38,386 bases of DNA, taken from contig NZ_JAALEG010000063.1 in assembly GCF_011058165.1 (NCBI RefSeq), positions 1-38,386 on the forward strand, in the 5' to 3' direction. The first letter of the stretch is position 1; each line of letters starts with the position of its first letter. The notes under the pieces are model-generated. The model was given only the letters and a program-made list of their open reading frames with translations, was not told the DNA's origin and searched no databases. Shown piece by piece: positions 27,484 to 38,267 of the stretch. The position numbers and the translations under genes were made by a program. Origin of the DNA: Rhodococcus aetherivorans (GTDB lineage Bacteria > Actinomycetota > Actinomycetes > Mycobacteriales > Mycobacteriaceae).

Positions 27484-28485
27484 ATGAGCGCCACCGACGG
27501 CTCGGCTGCCACGCAACCGCGGAAGTTTCGTTTCGCCGCGGGTGGCGAGGGCAACGCCGAGGAGGGCGGCGCCCGGCGCTTCGTCAAGCTGGCGCAGAAG
27601 GCCGAGGAGCTCGGCTACGACAGCTTCATGATCCCGGACCACCTGGGCAACCAGGTCGGACCCATCGCCGCGCTCGGTGCGCTCGCCGTCGCCACCGACA
27701 AGATCCGCCTCGGCACCGCCGTCCTCGCGAACGGCTTCCGCCATCCCGCGATCCTGGCCAAGGACGCCGCGACCGTCGACGTCCTCTCGGGCGGCCGGCT
27801 CGAACTCGGGATCGGCGCGGGATGGATGAAGGAAGAGTTCGACAAGGCGGGCATCGCCTACGAGCGCCCCGGCGTCCGGATCGAGAAGCTCGAGGAGACG
27901 CTGCAGATCCTGGACGTGCTCCTGCGCGGCCAGGAGTGCAATTTCGAGGGCAAGCACTACCTCATCGACGGCCTCAAGGGCAGCCCGCGGCCGCGCCAGG
28001 GCCCGCGACCGCCCATCGCGGTCGGCGGCGGGGGACCGAAGATGCTCGCGCTGGCGGCGAAGTACGCCGACATCATCTCGGTGGCCACTCCCACGAACCG
28101 CGACGGCCGGTTGTTGCTGTCGGGGATCACGATGGACAAGACTGTGGAGCGGGTGGACGTGATCCGTCGCGCGGCGGGGGATCGGTTCGATGACATCGAG
28201 CTGAACTGGACCATCACGATGATTCTCGTCACGGACGATCGCGAGCAGACCGCCGAGATGGCGCTGGCCGCCCTCGACCAGGGATTCCCCCCGAACATCG
28301 AGGTGGACGTCAAGCTCACGGTGGACGAGATCCTCGAATCGCCATATCTCGCAATCGGTTCCTACGAGGAGATCGCCGAGCAGATCCGCAACGTGCGGGC
28401 GAAGACCGGGATGTCCTACGTGGGGGTCTTCCCCACCCAGATGGAGGCGTTCGCACCGGTGATTCCGCTGTTGGCGGGGGAATGA
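27484..28485 (+). CDS. LLM-class F420-dependent oxidoreductase within the mycolate cluster
   Basis: 333 aa from ATG 27484 with AGAGG upstream; an in-frame start at 27448 is less likely. The LLM barrel is marked by ELGYDSFMIPDHLG, VDVLSGGRLELGIGAGW and PIAVGGGGPKM. It looks closest to the probable F420-dependent families of mycobacteria (MSMEG_2516 type). The substrate is unknown. M. tuberculosis has no gene between Rv3802c and fadD32, so this is an insertion or a lineage-specific feature. An F420-dependent hydroxymycolate dehydrogenase is known elsewhere in mycobacteria, which makes a mycolate-related role conceivable. Confidence 0.82.
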   Translation: MSATDGSAATQPRKFRFAAGGEGNAEEGGARRFVKLAQKAEELGYDSFMIPDHLGNQVGPIAALGALAVATDKIRLGTAVLANGFRHPAILAKDAATVDVLSGGRLELGIGAGWMKEEFDKAGIAYERPGVRIEKLEETLQILDVLLRGQECNFEGKHYLIDGLKGSPRPRQGPRPPIAVGGGGPKMLALAAKYADIISVATPTNRDGRLLLSGITMDKTVERVDVIRRAAGDRFDDIELNWTITMILVTDDREQTAEMALAALDQGFPPNIEVDVKLTVDEILESPYLAIGSYEEIAEQIRNVRAKTGMSYVGVFPTQMEAFAPVIPLLAGE

Positions 28486-28498
28486 CCGATGCGGATCT

Positions 28499-28514
28499 GT
28501 AACATAATCGTGAT
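28499..28514 (+). promoter_or_regulatory. Tandem 11-bp-period repeat in the fadD32 promoter region
   Basis: GTAAC (28499-28503) and GTGAT (28510-28514) are separated by six bases, overlapping CATAAT (28503-28508), a possible -10. Spacing is that of OmpR/PhoB-family response regulators. Similar pairs lie at 2137-2152 and 22308-22323. The surrounding stretch 28486-28654 is non-coding and carries AGGGAGAAGGA before the fadD32 ATG. Confidence 0.35.
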
Positions 28515-28654
28515 TTCGGATCGATGGACAGATTCGTGAGATGCACGGCCGGATGCTGTTGAGCTGTACAGGTACGACGATCCGCTAGCGCGAAGACAAG
28601 TGCGGGGCGCAACCATGTCGAGTGGTTGTGGGATCGCTTCGACAGGGAGAAGGA

Positions 28655-30544
28655 ATGAGCGTCGGGTTCGAAGAGTTCATCGATGAGAACGGACAGATCG
28701 TGTTGCCCGAGGGCAACACTCTGCTCGACCACCTCGAGCAGCATTTCGCCGAGAACGGCGACGATCTTGCGTACCGTTACATCGATTACTCGCGGGAACG
28801 TGACGGCGAGGTCCACGAGCTGACCTGGCAGCAGTTCGGGGTGCGCCTGCGCGCGATCGCGGCCCGGCTGCAGCAGGTCACCAAGCCCGGTGACCGCGTC
28901 GCGATCCTCGCCCCGCAGGGCCTGGACTACGTCGTCTCCTTCTTCGCGGCCATCTATGCCGGCACCATCGCCGTCCCGCTGTTCGACCCCGACGAGCCCG
29001 GCCACACCGACCGGCTGCACGCCGTGCTCGGCGACTGCACGCCCAGCGCCATCCTCACCGCCACCTCCTCGGCGGCCGGGGTCCGGCAGTTCTTCCGGCC
29101 GCTGCCCGCGGCGGAGCGGCCCCGCATCATCGCGGTCGACGCGATCCCCGACACCGTCGCCGGCTCGTGGACGCGGCCCCACATCGGCACCGACGACATC
29201 GCCTACCTGCAGTACACCTCCGGATCGACGCGCGTGCCCGCGGGCGTGGAGATCACCCACCGCGGTGTGCTCACCAACTGCATCCAGATGGCCGATTCCA
29301 TCGAACTCAACGAGGGTTCGCGCGGCGTGACGTGGCTGCCGCTGTTCCACGACATGGGCCTGCTCACCGTCATCCTGCCGGCGATCGGTGGCAAGTACAT
29401 CACCATCATGAGCCCGCGCGCCTTCGTGCAGCGGCCGGGCCGGTGGATCAAGGAACTCGCCGCCGTCTCCGACGGGGCCGGCACGTTCGCCGCCGCGCCG
29501 AACTTCGCGTTCGAGCACGCCGCCGCGCGGGGCCTGCCCAAGCCGGGCGAGACCCTCGACCTGAGCAACGTGATCGGCCTGATCAACGGCAGCGAGCCGG
29601 TGACCACGTCCTCGATGCGCAAGTTCAACGACGCGTTCGCGCCGTACGGCCTGCCGAAGACCGCGATCAAGCCGTCGTACGGCATGGCCGAGGCGACGCT
29701 GTTCGTCTCGTCCACGCGGCACACCGACGAGGCCCGGGTCATCTACGTCGACCGTCACGAGCTCAACGCCGGCCGCATCGTCAAGGTCGACAAGGAGGCG
29801 CCGAACGCCATCGCGCAGGTCTCCTGCGGTTACGTCGCGCGCAGCCAGTGGGCCGCGATCGTCGACGCGGAGACCGCCACCGAGGTGCCGGACGGGCACG
29901 TCGGCGAGATCTGGCTGCACGGCGAGAACATCGGCATCGGGTACTGGGGGCGCACCCAGGAGACCGACGAGACCTTCCACAACAAGCTCGTCGACCGCCT
30001 GCCCGCGAGCAGCCACGCCGAGGGCACGCCCGCGGACGCCCACTGGCTGCGCACCGGCGACTACGGCGTGTACGTCGACGGCGAGCTGTACATCACCGGC
30101 CGGGTCAAGGACCTGGTGATCGTGGACGGCCGCAACCACTACCCGCAGGACCTGGAGTTCTCGGCGCAGGAGGCCAGCTCCGCGCTGCGTCCCGGCTTCG
30201 TCGCCGCCTTCGCCGTGCCGGCCAACCAGCTGCCGCAGGTGGTGTTCGAGAATTCGCACTCGGGTCTGCAGTTCGATCCCGACGACGCCTCGGAGCAGCT
30301 GGTCATCGTCGCCGAGCGGGCGCCCGGCGCGGGCAAGGCGGATCCGCAACCCGTCGCGGACACCGTTCGCGCGGCGATCTCGGCACGGCACGGGGTGACC
30401 GCGCGCGACGTGCTGCTCGTGCCTGCCGGGTCGATCCCGCGCACGTCGAGTGGCAAGATCGCGCGGCGCGCCTGCAAGGCCGCCTACATCGAGGGAACCC
30501 TGCGCGGTGGTTACACCCAGCAGGCATTCCCCGATAGCGTATAA
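28655..30544 (+). CDS. fadD32: Long-chain fatty-acyl-AMP ligase FadD32
   Basis: 629 aa from ATG 28655, preceded by AGGGAGAAGGA; 11 extra upstream codons are not family-like. The adenylation motif [16 protein letters not shown] lies near residue 187. [28 protein letters not shown] (about residue 490) and [10 protein letters not shown] (Lys601) follow. It activates the meromycolic acid as acyl-AMP and loads it onto the N-terminal ACP of Pks13. Gene order fadD32-pks13-accD4 is fixed across mycolata. Its stop is 35 bp before the pks13 ATG. Confidence 0.97.
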   Translation: MSVGFEEFIDENGQIVLPEGNTLLDHLEQHFAENGDDLAYRYIDYSRERDGEVHELTWQQFGVRLRAIAARLQQVTKPGDRVAILAPQGLDYVVSFFAAIYAGTIAVPLFDPDEPGHTDRLHAVLGDCTPSAILTATSSAAGVRQFFRPLPAAERPRIIAVDAIPDTVAGSWTRPHIGTDDIAYLQYTSGSTRVPAGVEITHRGVLTNCIQMADSIELNEGSRGVTWLPLFHDMGLLTVILPAIGGKYITIMSPRAFVQRPGRWIKELAAVSDGAGTFAAAPNFAFEHAAARGLPKPGETLDLSNVIGLINGSEPVTTSSMRKFNDAFAPYGLPKTAIKPSYGMAEATLFVSSTRHTDEARVIYVDRHELNAGRIVKVDKEAPNAIAQVSCGYVARSQWAAIVDAETATEVPDGHVGEIWLHGENIGIGYWGRTQETDETFHNKLVDRLPASSHAEGTPADAHWLRTGDYGVYVDGELYITGRVKDLVIVDGRNHYPQDLEFSAQEASSALRPGFVAAFAVPANQLPQVVFENSHSGLQFDPDDASEQLVIVAERAPGAGKADPQPVADTVRAAISARHGVTARDVLLVPAGSIPRTSSGKIARRACKAAYIEGTLRGGYTQQAFPDSV

Positions 30545-30579
30545 AAATTGTTCTCTTTCCCGGGTAGCGTGGTGGGTTG

Positions 30580-33500
30580 ATGGCTGACACTGAAATGACC
30601 GTCGCGCAGCTGCGCGAGTGGCTGCGGAACTGGATCGCCGAGGCTACCGGGCAACCGGTGGCGCAGATCTCCGACGATCGCCCGATGGAGGAGTTCGGCC
30701 TCTCGTCCCGCGACGCCGTGGCGCTCAGCGGCGAGGTCGAGGAACTGCTCGGCGTTACCCTCACCGCCACGATCGCCTACCAGCACCCCACCATCGCGTC
30801 GCTGGCCACGCGCATCATCGAGGGCGAACCCGAGCTCCCGGAGGGCGACGACAGCGCCTTCTACGCCGCCGGTCCGGCCGGCAGGACGCACGATGTCGCG
30901 ATCGTCGGTCTCGCCGCCCGGCTGCCCGGGCACGTGAGCACCCCCGCGGAGATGTGGGAGCTGCTCGCCCAGGGCCGCGACGGCATCACCGACCTCCCCG
31001 AGGGTCGCTGGTCCGAATTCGCCGACGATCCGCAGATCTCGTCGGCCATCGCTGCAGCCAACACCCGCGGCGGCTACCTCGACGACGTCAAGGGCTTCGA
31101 CGCGGAGTTCTTCGCGATGTCGCCGCGCGAGGTCGAGATGGTCGACCCGCAGCAGCGCCTCGCCCTCGAACTCACCTGGGAGGCGCTCGAGCACGCCCAC
31201 ATCCCGGCCAGCGACCTCAAGGGCCGCCCGGTCGGTGTGTTCATCGGCAGCTCCGCCAACGACTACCAGCTCCTCGCGGTGAGCGACCCGTCCGCCGCGC
31301 ACCCGTACGCCCTGACCGGCACGGCCACGTCGATCGTTGCCAACCGGGTCTCGTACTTCTTCGACTTCCGTGGCCCGTCCGTCGCCCTGGACACCGCATG
31401 CTCGTCGTCGCTCGTGGCCGTGCACCAGGCGGTGCGCGCCCTGCGCGACGGCGACGCCGACGTGGCGCTGGCCGGTGGCGTGAACATGCTCGTCGCGCCC
31501 GCCGCGACCCTCGGCTTCGACCAGCTCGGTGTGCAGGCCCCCGACGGCCGCATCAAGGCGTTCTCGGCCGACGCCGACGGCATGGTCCGCGCCGAGGGCG
31601 GCGGCCTCGTCGTGCTCAAGCGGCTCGAGGACGCCGAACGCGACGGCGACACCGTGCTCGCCGTCATCGCCGGTTCCGCCGTCAACCAGGACGGCCGCTC
31701 CAACGGCCTGGCGGCCCCGAACCCGGAGGCCCAGGTCGACGTGCTGCGCCGCGCCTACCGGGACGCGCGCATCCTGCCGTCCGGCGTCGACTACATCGAG
31801 GCCCACGGCACCGGAACCGTGCTCGGCGACCCGATCGAGGCGGACGCCCTCGGCCGCGTCGTCGGCCGCGGCCGCGACGCCGACAAGCCGGTGCTGCTGG
31901 GCTCGGCGAAGACCAACTTCGGCCACCTCGAGGCGGCCGCCGGCGCGGCGGGCCTGATCAAGGTGGTCCTCGCCATGCAGGAGAACCACCTGCCGGCGAC
32001 GCTGAACTACACCGCGCCGAACCCGTACATCCCGTTCGAGCAGGCCCGCCTGAAGGTCATCCCCGAGGGCGCCGAGTGGCCGCGCTACACCGGCAAGGCG
32101 ATCGCCGGCGTCTCCGGCTTCGGCTTCGGCGGCACCAACGCGCACGTCGTGGTCCGCGAGTACACCGGACCCGAAGCGGACGCGGAGTCGAGCGAACGTA
32201 TCGTTCCGTCGGCTGAAGGAGCTGAAGGGCACATTCGCTCGGAGCAGGGCGAGGAACACCCGGTGCTGCTCGCGGTGTCCGCGGCGATGCCGTCGCGTCG
32301 TCGCCGGGCCGCCGCCGACCTCGCCGACTGGCTCGAGACCGAGGCCGGCAGCACCACGCCGCTCGCCGACATCGCTCGCACCCTTTCCCGCCGCAACCAC
32401 GGCCGCTCACGCGCCGTCGTGATCGCGAAGACGCGCGCCGAGGCCATCGCCGGGCTGCGCGCCGTCGCCGCCGGCAAGCCCGCGCAGGGCGTGTTCTCCG
32501 CCGACGCCCCCGCCGCCAACGGGCCGGTGTGGGTGCTGTCCGGTTTCGGCTCGCAGCACCGCAAGATGGCCAAGCAGCTGTACCTCGAGAACCCGGTGTT
32601 CGCCGCGGCCGTCGACGAGATCGACGAGCTGATCGAGGACGAGGCCGGCTACTCCATGAAGGAGAAGTTCCTCGACGACGGCCAGGACTACGACGTCGAG
32701 ACCTCGCAGGTCGGCATCTTCACCATCCAGGTCGCCCTCGCGAAGCTGCTGCGCCACCACGGCGCCGAGCCGTCCGCCGTCGTCGGCCACTCCATGGGCG
32801 AGGCCGCGGCCGCGTACATCTCCGGCGGTCTGTCGCTCGAGGACGCCGTCCGCGTCATCTGCGCCCGCTCCCGCCTGATGGGCGAGGCCGAGGCGCTGCT
32901 CGAGGGCGACGACATCCGGCTCATGGCGCTCGTCGAGTACAGCGCCGCGGAGATCGAGCTGGTCCTCACCGACTACCCGCACCTCGAGGTCTGCGTCTAC
33001 GCCGCGCCGACGCACACCGTCATCGGCGGCCCACAGGACGAGGTCAACGCGATCGTCGCGCGGGCGGAGTCGGAGGAGAAGCTCGCCCGCGTCCTGCAGA
33101 CCAAGGGCGCGAGCCACACCTCGCAGGTGGATCCGCTGCTCGGCGAGCTCGCCGCCGAACTCGCCGGCATCGAGCCGCACAAGCCGAAGGTCGACGTGTA
33201 CTCGTCGGTCGACCAGGACACCCACTACCGCGCCGGCCACGACCCCATCCACCAGGTCGAGTACTGGACCAAGGGCCTGCGGCACAGCGTGTACTTCACC
33301 AACGCGGTCAAGCTCGCCGTCACCGACGGGCACACCACGTTCGTCGAGCTGGCACCCAACCCCGTCGCGCTGATGTCCGTGGCCGCGACGGCGTACGCCG
33401 CCGGCGTGATCGACACCCAGCTGATCCAGACCCTCAAGCGCAAGGAGGACGAGCCGCTCGGCGTGCTCACCGCCCTCGCCCAGCTGTACGTGCACGGACA

Positions 33501-35559
33501 CGCCGTGGACCTGCGCAGCCTGCTTCCGGCCGGCGAGTACGCGGACCTGCCGCGGACGGTGTTCCTGCGCAAGCCGTTCTGGCTCGAGACCCGCATCGGG
33601 ACCGGCGGCAACGCCCGCGTGCCCGGCGCGCACGTCGCGCTGCCCGACGGCCGGCACGTGTGGGAGGTGCGCGCCGACGCCGTCACCGACCTGGGCGAGC
33701 TCGTCGTCGCCGCCGCGTCGCAGACGCTCGCCGACGTCACCCTCACCGCGTCCGTCCCGCACGGCGACGTCCCCACCAGCGGCACCCTCACCACCACCCT
33801 GACCCGGCACCCCGGCGGCGCGTCGCTGCACGTGCACGGGCGCGATGCGGCGAGCGGCGAGTTCCGGTTGCTGTTCGACGCGGTCGTGGCCTCCGGCGAA
33901 GCGCTGCCCGCGCCCGCCGCGGCGCCCGCGCCGGCCGAGCGGTCCAGCGGGCCGGTCGAGACGCTTCCCGAGGTGGTCGAGACCTTCGGCGACAAGTGGA
34001 ACCCGGCCGGGTCGCAGACCCTCGAGGATCGGCTGGCGCTGATCGTCGCCGAGTCGATGGGCTACGCGCCCGAGGACCTGCCCGTCGAGATCCCGCTGAT
34101 CGAACTGGGTCTGGACTCGCTCATGGCGGTGCGGATCAAGAACCGCGTCGAGTACGAGTTCGACATCCCGCAGCTGCAGCTCGCCGCCGTGAAGGACGCC
34201 AGCCTGCGCGACGTCGCGAAGTACCTGCGGTACGCCGTGGAGAACCGCGAGGAGGTCGCCGCCCTCGCCGCACAGCAGGCCGCCGACCGCGAAACCGCCG
34301 AGCGGGAGGACACGACGCTCGAGCTGCCTCCGATCTCGGCCGTGGAGGACACCGGGGTGGTGCACGAGGCGGAGGCGATCCTCGAAGCAGCCGAGGCCGC
34401 TGAAGCCGCGGAGGCCGGTGCGAGCACCGAAGCCGACAAGGCCACCGACGTGACCGACCGGCAGGCGGTTGCGGAGGCATCCGGCACCGACGTGCCCCCG
34501 CGCGACGCGGCCGAGCGACTCACGTTCGCGACCTGGGCCGTGATCACCGGACAGTCCGCGAAGGGCATCTTCAACACCCTGCCGATCCTCGACGACGAGA
34601 CGGCCGAGCGCCTCGCGGCCCGGCTGACCGAGCGGGCGAACGGCGAGATCACCGTCGACGACGTGCTCGACGCCGAGACCATCGAGCAGCTCGCCGAGAG
34701 CGTGCGCCGGCACCTGGAGTCCGCCGACCGCATCGACGGGCTCGTCCGTACGCTGCGCCCGCGCCCCGAGGGATCGGACGCCGTCCCGGTGTTCGTGTTC
34801 CACCCGGCCGGCGGTTCCACCGTCGTGTACGAACCGCTGCTGCGCCGGCTGCCCGAGGGCACCCCGATGTACGGCTTCGAACGCACCGAGGGCCCGATCG
34901 AGAAGCGCGCCCAGGAATATCTGCCGCAGATCAAGGAGATCCAGGGCGACGGTCCGTACGTGCTGTACGGCTGGTCGCTGGGCGGTGTGCTCGCCTACGC
35001 GGTCGCCAAGCTGCTGCGCGCGGAGGGCAAGGACGTGCGGCTCGTCGGCCTCATCGACACGGTCATGGCCGGGGAGAAGGTCGAGGACACCCCGGAGGAG
35101 ATCACCAAGCGCTGGCAGCGGTACGCGAGGTTCGCGAAGAAGACGTACGGGGTCGACGCACCGCTGCCGTACGACAAGCTCGCCGCGACGGACGACGAGG
35201 GCCAGGTGCGCATCCTCATGGACCTGCTCAGGATGAGCGGTACCAGGATCCCCGGCGGCATCATCGAGCACCAGCGCACGTCGTGGCTGGACAACCGGGC
35301 CATCCAGACCGCGAAGCTCGAGCCGTACGACGGCGACGTGGTGCTGTACATGGCGGACCGCTACCACGACGACGCCATCGAACTCGAGCCGGCGTTCGGA
35401 ACCCGGCAGCCCGACGGCGGCTGGGGCGAGGCGGTCCGTAATCTGGAGGTCATCCATGTCGGCGGCGACCACCTCCAGGTGGTCGACGAGCCGTACATCG
35501 GGAAGGTGGGGGCCGACCTGACACGCAAGCTGGCCGACATCGAGGCCACGAGGAGCTGA
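30580..35559 (+). CDS. pks13: Polyketide synthase Pks13 (mycolic acid condensase)
   Basis: 1659 aa from ATG 30580 (a TTG immediately before is in frame). TAGCGT at 30565-30570 could be a -10 for a near-leaderless internal promoter. Domains in order: N-terminal ACP with Ser43 (GLSSRDAV); KS at about 104-526 with Cys274 (DTACSSSL), His409 (EAHGTGT) and His449 (KTNFGH); AT at about 648-947 with Ser738 (GHSMGE); second ACP with Ser1180 (GLDSLM); a Glu/Ala-rich linker at about 1225-1310; thioesterase from about 1400 with Ser1466 (GWSLGG) and His1631 (GGDHLQ). No reducing domains are present, as expected. It joins the meromycoloyl chain from FadD32 with the carboxyacyl chain and hands the product to trehalose. 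Confidence 0.97.
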   Translation: MADTEMTVAQLREWLRNWIAEATGQPVAQISDDRPMEEFGLSSRDAVALSGEVEELLGVTLTATIAYQHPTIASLATRIIEGEPELPEGDDSAFYAAGPAGRTHDVAIVGLAARLPGHVSTPAEMWELLAQGRDGITDLPEGRWSEFADDPQISSAIAAANTRGGYLDDVKGFDAEFFAMSPREVEMVDPQQRLALELTWEALEHAHIPASDLKGRPVGVFIGSSANDYQLLAVSDPSAAHPYALTGTATSIVANRVSYFFDFRGPSVALDTACSSSLVAVHQAVRALRDGDADVALAGGVNMLVAPAATLGFDQLGVQAPDGRIKAFSADADGMVRAEGGGLVVLKRLEDAERDGDTVLAVIAGSAVNQDGRSNGLAAPNPEAQVDVLRRAYRDARILPSGVDYIEAHGTGTVLGDPIEADALGRVVGRGRDADKPVLLGSAKTNFGHLEAAAGAAGLIKVVLAMQENHLPATLNYTAPNPYIPFEQARLKVIPEGAEWPRYTGKAIAGVSGFGFGGTNAHVVVREYTGPEADAESSERIVPSAEGAEGHIRSEQGEEHPVLLAVSAAMPSRRRRAAADLADWLETEAGSTTPLADIARTLSRRNHGRSRAVVIAKTRAEAIAGLRAVAAGKPAQGVFSADAPAANGPVWVLSGFGSQHRKMAKQLYLENPVFAAAVDEIDELIEDEAGYSMKEKFLDDGQDYDVETSQVGIFTIQVALAKLLRHHGAEPSAVVGHSMGEAAAAYISGGLSLEDAVRVICARSRLMGEAEALLEGDDIRLMALVEYSAAEIELVLTDYPHLEVCVYAAPTHTVIGGPQDEVNAIVARAESEEKLARVLQTKGASHTSQVDPLLGELAAELAGIEPHKPKVDVYSSVDQDTHYRAGHDPIHQVEYWTKGLRHSVYFTNAVKLAVTDGHTTFVELAPNPVALMSVAATAYAAGVIDTQLIQTLKRKEDEPLGVLTALAQLYVHGHAVDLRSLLPAGEYADLPRTVFLRKPFWLETRIGTGGNARVPGAHVALPDGRHVWEVRADAVTDLGELVVAAASQTLADVTLTASVPHGDVPTSGTLTTTLTRHPGGASLHVHGRDAASGEFRLLFDAVVASGEALPAPAAAPAPAERSSGPVETLPEVVETFGDKWNPAGSQTLEDRLALIVAESMGYAPEDLPVEIPLIELGLDSLMAVRIKNRVEYEFDIPQLQLAAVKDASLRDVAKYLRYAVENREEVAALAAQQAADRETAEREDTTLELPPISAVEDTGVVHEAEAILEAAEAAEAAEAGASTEADKATDVTDRQAVAEASGTDVPPRDAAERLTFATWAVITGQSAKGIFNTLPILDDETAERLAARLTERANGEITVDDVLDAETIEQLAESVRRHLESADRIDGLVRTLRPRPEGSDAVPVFVFHPAGGSTVVYEPLLRRLPEGTPMYGFERTEGPIEKRAQEYLPQIKEIQGDGPYVLYGWSLGGVLAYAVAKLLRAEGKDVRLVGLIDTVMAGEKVEDTPEEITKRWQRYARFAKKTYGVDAPLPYDKLAATDDEGQVRILMDLLRMSGTRIPGGIIEHQRTSWLDNRAIQTAKLEPYDGDVVLYMADRYHDDAIELEPAFGTRQPDGGWGEAVRNLEVIHVGGDHLQVVDEPYIGKVGADLTRKLADIEATRS

Positions 35560-35566
35560 TCGAGTA

Positions 35567-37111
35567 GTGACCACGACGACGGCCGGGAAGCTGGCCGAGC
35601 TGCGCAAGAATCTCGCGATCGCGAAGGAACCGGCCGGAGAGGCCGCGCTCGCCAAGCGCGCCGCCAAGGGCATCCCCAGTGCCCGGCAGCGCATCGACAT
35701 GCTGCTCGACCCGGGCAGCTTCGTCGAGATCGGTGCGCTGATGAAGACGCCCGGCCGCGACGACGCCCTCTACGGTGACGGTGTCGTCGTCGGTCACGGC
35801 ACCGTCGAGGGCCGGCCCGTCGCGGTCTTCTCGCACGACCAGACCGTGTTCGGCGGCAGCGTCGGCGAGATGTTCGGCCGCAAGGTCGCCGCCATCCTCG
35901 ACTTCGCGCTGAAGATCGGCTGCCCCGTCGTCGGCATCAACGACTCCGGCGGCGCCCGCGTGCAGGACGCCGTGACGTCGCTGGCGTGGTACGCCGAACT
36001 GGGCAAGCGGCACGAGCCGCTGTCCGGTCTGTGCCCGCAGGTGTCGATCATCCTCGGCAAGTGCGCCGGCGGCGCCGTGTACGCCCCCATCAACACCGAC
36101 GTGGTCATCGCCACCGAGGAGGCGTACATGTTCGTCACCGGACCGGACGTCATCAAGTCCGTCACCGGTGAGGACGTCAGCCTCGAGGAACTCGGCAGCG
36201 CCCGCAAGCAGGCCGAGTACGGCAACGTGCACCACGTCGCGCCGGACGAGAAGGCCGCGTTCGAGTGGGCCCGCAAGTACCTGAGCTACATGCCGTCGAA
36301 CGCGCAGGAGAAGCCCCCGATCGTCAACCCGGGGCTCGAGCCGGAGATCACGCAGGACGATCTCGAGCTCGACACGTTCATGCCCGACGCCGACAACTCC
36401 GGCTACGACATGCACGACATCCTGCTCAAGATCTTCGACGACGGCGACTTCTTCGAGATCCGCTCGCAGGTCGCGCCGAACATCATCACCGGATTCGCCC
36501 GCGTCGACGGCCGGCCCGTCGGTGTCGTCGCCAACCAGCCGCTGTACCTGTCGGGGGCGCTCGACGCCGCCAGCTCGGACAAGGCCGCCCACTTCGTGCG
36601 GGTGTGCGACGCGTACGACATCCCGCTCGTGTTCGTCGTCGACACCCCGGGCTTCCTGCCGGGTGTGGAGCAGGAGAAGATCGGCGTCATCAAGCGCGGC
36701 GGCCGGTTCCTGTTCTCGTTCGTCGAGGCGTCGGTACCGAAGGTGACCGTGGTGGTGCGCAAGTCCTACGGCGGTGGCTACGCGGTGATGGGGTCGAAGC
36801 AGCTCGGCGCCGACGTGAACTTCGCCTGGCCCACCGCCCGGATCGCGGTGATGGGTGCCGAGAGTGCCGTCGCGGTGATCGGTCGCCGCCAGATCGAGGC
36901 CGCCGGTGACAACGCTCCCGCGGTGCGCCAGCAGCTGATCAACTTCTACAACGAGCACATCGCCACGCCGTACATCGCCGCCGAGCGCGGCTACATCGAC
37001 GCGGTGATCGAGCCGCACACCACGCGCCTCGAGATCCGCAAGGCGCTGACGTTGCTGCGCGACAAGACGGTGTTCAAGAACCCGCGCAAGCACCACCTGC
37101 TTCCGCTCTAG
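35567..37111 (+). CDS. accD4: Acyl-CoA carboxylase beta subunit AccD4
   Basis: 514 aa from GTG 35567, eight bases after the pks13 stop, with AGGAG upstream. The carboxyltransferase fold shows both oxyanion regions: [14 protein letters not shown] near residue 125, and [16 protein letters not shown] near residue 400. It ends [12 protein letters not shown]. As the carboxyltransferase of the long-chain acyl-CoA carboxylase (with AccA3, AccD5 and AccE in mycobacteria), it makes the 2-carboxyacyl-CoA extender used by Pks13. A large inverted repeat follows 25 bp downstream. Confidence 0.96.
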   Translation: MTTTTAGKLAELRKNLAIAKEPAGEAALAKRAAKGIPSARQRIDMLLDPGSFVEIGALMKTPGRDDALYGDGVVVGHGTVEGRPVAVFSHDQTVFGGSVGEMFGRKVAAILDFALKIGCPVVGINDSGGARVQDAVTSLAWYAELGKRHEPLSGLCPQVSIILGKCAGGAVYAPINTDVVIATEEAYMFVTGPDVIKSVTGEDVSLEELGSARKQAEYGNVHHVAPDEKAAFEWARKYLSYMPSNAQEKPPIVNPGLEPEITQDDLELDTFMPDADNSGYDMHDILLKIFDDGDFFEIRSQVAPNIITGFARVDGRPVGVVANQPLYLSGALDAASSDKAAHFVRVCDAYDIPLVFVVDTPGFLPGVEQEKIGVIKRGGRFLFSFVEASVPKVTVVVRKSYGGGYAVMGSKQLGADVNFAWPTARIAVMGAESAVAVIGRRQIEAAGDNAPAVRQQLINFYNEHIATPYIAAERGYIDAVIEPHTTRLEIRKALTLLRDKTVFKNPRKHHLLPL

Positions 37112-37136
37112 TTCGTGACACCCCAATTCTGTTCGG

Positions 37137-37193
37137 GTGGGCCGAATGTCACATGCATGCAATGGAAATGAATGCATGTGACATTCGGCCCAC
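37137..37193. terminator. Very long perfect hairpin between accD4 and the nuclease-like gene
   Basis: Perfect 22-bp arms (37137-37158 and 37172-37193) enclose a 13-base loop. The arms read GTGGGCCGAATGTCACATGC outward to centre before two more paired bases. It lies between two convergent genes (stops at 37111 and 37208), so it could be a bidirectional terminator. The arm sequence recurs at 38234-38249, which suggests a dispersed repeat rather than a simple terminator. Confidence 0.7.
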
Positions 37194-37207
37194 AGCGGTG
37201 TCCGGGG

Positions 37208-38164
37208 TCAGTCCGCGCGTGACCGCACCGGGGGACGCGGGCGCTGTGTGCCCTGGTGGTAGGCGGCCTCCAGGTCCGCGAGCACCGCGGCCGGGTTGTC
37301 GCGGATCTGCCTCGGTAGGTGCGACACCACGATGATGCCGTTGCGCTGCATCGCGGCCCGTCGGACGAGCGTCGTCTCGTGCGCCTTCGGTGAGAAGTGG
37401 TATTTCAGCGAATCGATCTCCCATGCCACTGCGACCGAATCGAGCCACCCGTCGGGGCGGGCGATCCACGTACCGTCGTCGGTCTCGACGTCGACGTTGT
37501 GGGCCATGGGTGGCAACCCGCTCGTCGCGTACAGCTTCTGTGCTGCGATCTCGGCCACGGAATGCGCGTCGTGCGAGAGCTCTCGAACCACGGTGCGCGG
37601 CACGGCGCTACCGCGGCAGCTGCCGGCGCGCAGTTCGTGTGCCAGGTCGTCGACGGTCACGTCTCCGCGCTGAATCCCCGACGCCAGCAGGGCACGGCAC
37701 GGATCGAGCTGCGACATTCTGCGTGCCGCATCGAGCAGACAGCGGTCCACCGGAGCAATTCTCAGCGTGCCTTTGATGATGGGCTCGGGTATCCGCCAGC
37801 TCCGCTCGACGGCGACGAACGAGAAGTTGCGTCGATGCTGGGTATGCGGAATGAGTAGCAGCACCTCACTTTTCGTCGCCGAGTTGGTGTAGCCGTGTAT
37901 CCCGAGCGCGGCATGACCTGAGATCAGCGCCGAATCGCCGCCGTACAGCAGCGCGGCCGTGTTGCGCTGCAACACGGACAGCGGCCCGTTGTGCAGCGCC
38001 ACCACGCCCGGCAGGACGCGCTGCCACGGACCGCCCTTACGGCATCGGCCGGCGATCGTGCCGCCGGCGACGCCGTGCCTCAACAGCGTTGCCGTCCGGA
38101 TGACGCCGTTGGTGCTCAGTGCGAACAGCTCTTCGGGATCGTCTCCCCATGTCCCCCGTTTCAT
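37208..38164 (-). CDS. AbiEi-like/DUF559 (Vsr-like nuclease fold) protein, function unknown
   Basis: 318 aa from ATG 38164. The N-terminal half resembles AbiEi-type antitoxins (GVIRTATLLRHGVAGGTIAGRCRKGGPWQRVLPGV, a winged-helix start). The C-terminal part has a PD-(D/E)XK-like pattern (VETDDGTWIARPDGWLDSVAVAWEIDSLKYHF), as in DUF559/Vsr-type proteins. Such proteins are numerous and solitary in mycolata genomes, and their role is not established. No AbiEii-type toxin gene is adjacent within the window. The gene is bracketed by copies of the GGCCGAATGTCACATG repeat, and next to it lies an IS30-type transposase fragment, so this is the accessory end of the window. Confidence 0.65.
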   Translation of the reverse strand: MKRGTWGDDPEELFALSTNGVIRTATLLRHGVAGGTIAGRCRKGGPWQRVLPGVVALHNGPLSVLQRNTAALLYGGDSALISGHAALGIHGYTNSATKSEVLLLIPHTQHRRNFSFVAVERSWRIPEPIIKGTLRIAPVDRCLLDAARRMSQLDPCRALLASGIQRGDVTVDDLAHELRAGSCRGSAVPRTVVRELSHDAHSVAEIAAQKLYATSGLPPMAHNVDVETDDGTWIARPDGWLDSVAVAWEIDSLKYHFSPKAHETTLVRRAAMQRNGIIVVSHLPRQIRDNPAAVLADLEAAYHQGTQRPRPPVRSRAD

Positions 38165-38233
38165 AGCTACAGCCTGCAGGGGGATCGTGTCCTACGAAAG
38201 ACCGTCTTGTCGGCCTGTGGATAACCTTGTGGT

Positions 38234-38249
38234 GGCCGAATGTCACATG
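38234..38249 (+). repeat. Second copy of the hairpin-arm sequence
   Basis: GGCCGAATGTCACATG here is identical to 37139-37154, the left arm of the long hairpin about 1.1 kb away. Here no complementary arm follows; instead the sequence changes directly into the 3' flank of the IS30-type transposase. It may be half of a palindrome interrupted by the element, or a regulatory copy upstream of the nuclease-like gene. Confidence 0.6.
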
Positions 38250-38267
38250 AGTTCAATGTAGGCGGTT

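Noticed and set aside
32407-35700. A 1097-codon open frame antisense to pks13
   Set aside because: Composition is typical of the antisense of high-GC coding sequence, and no motif is visible, whereas the sense frame has complete Pks13 domains.
38165-38249. A small gene in the gap between the nuclease-like gene and the IS fragment
   Set aside because: No open frame has a ribosome site or any recognisable protein.
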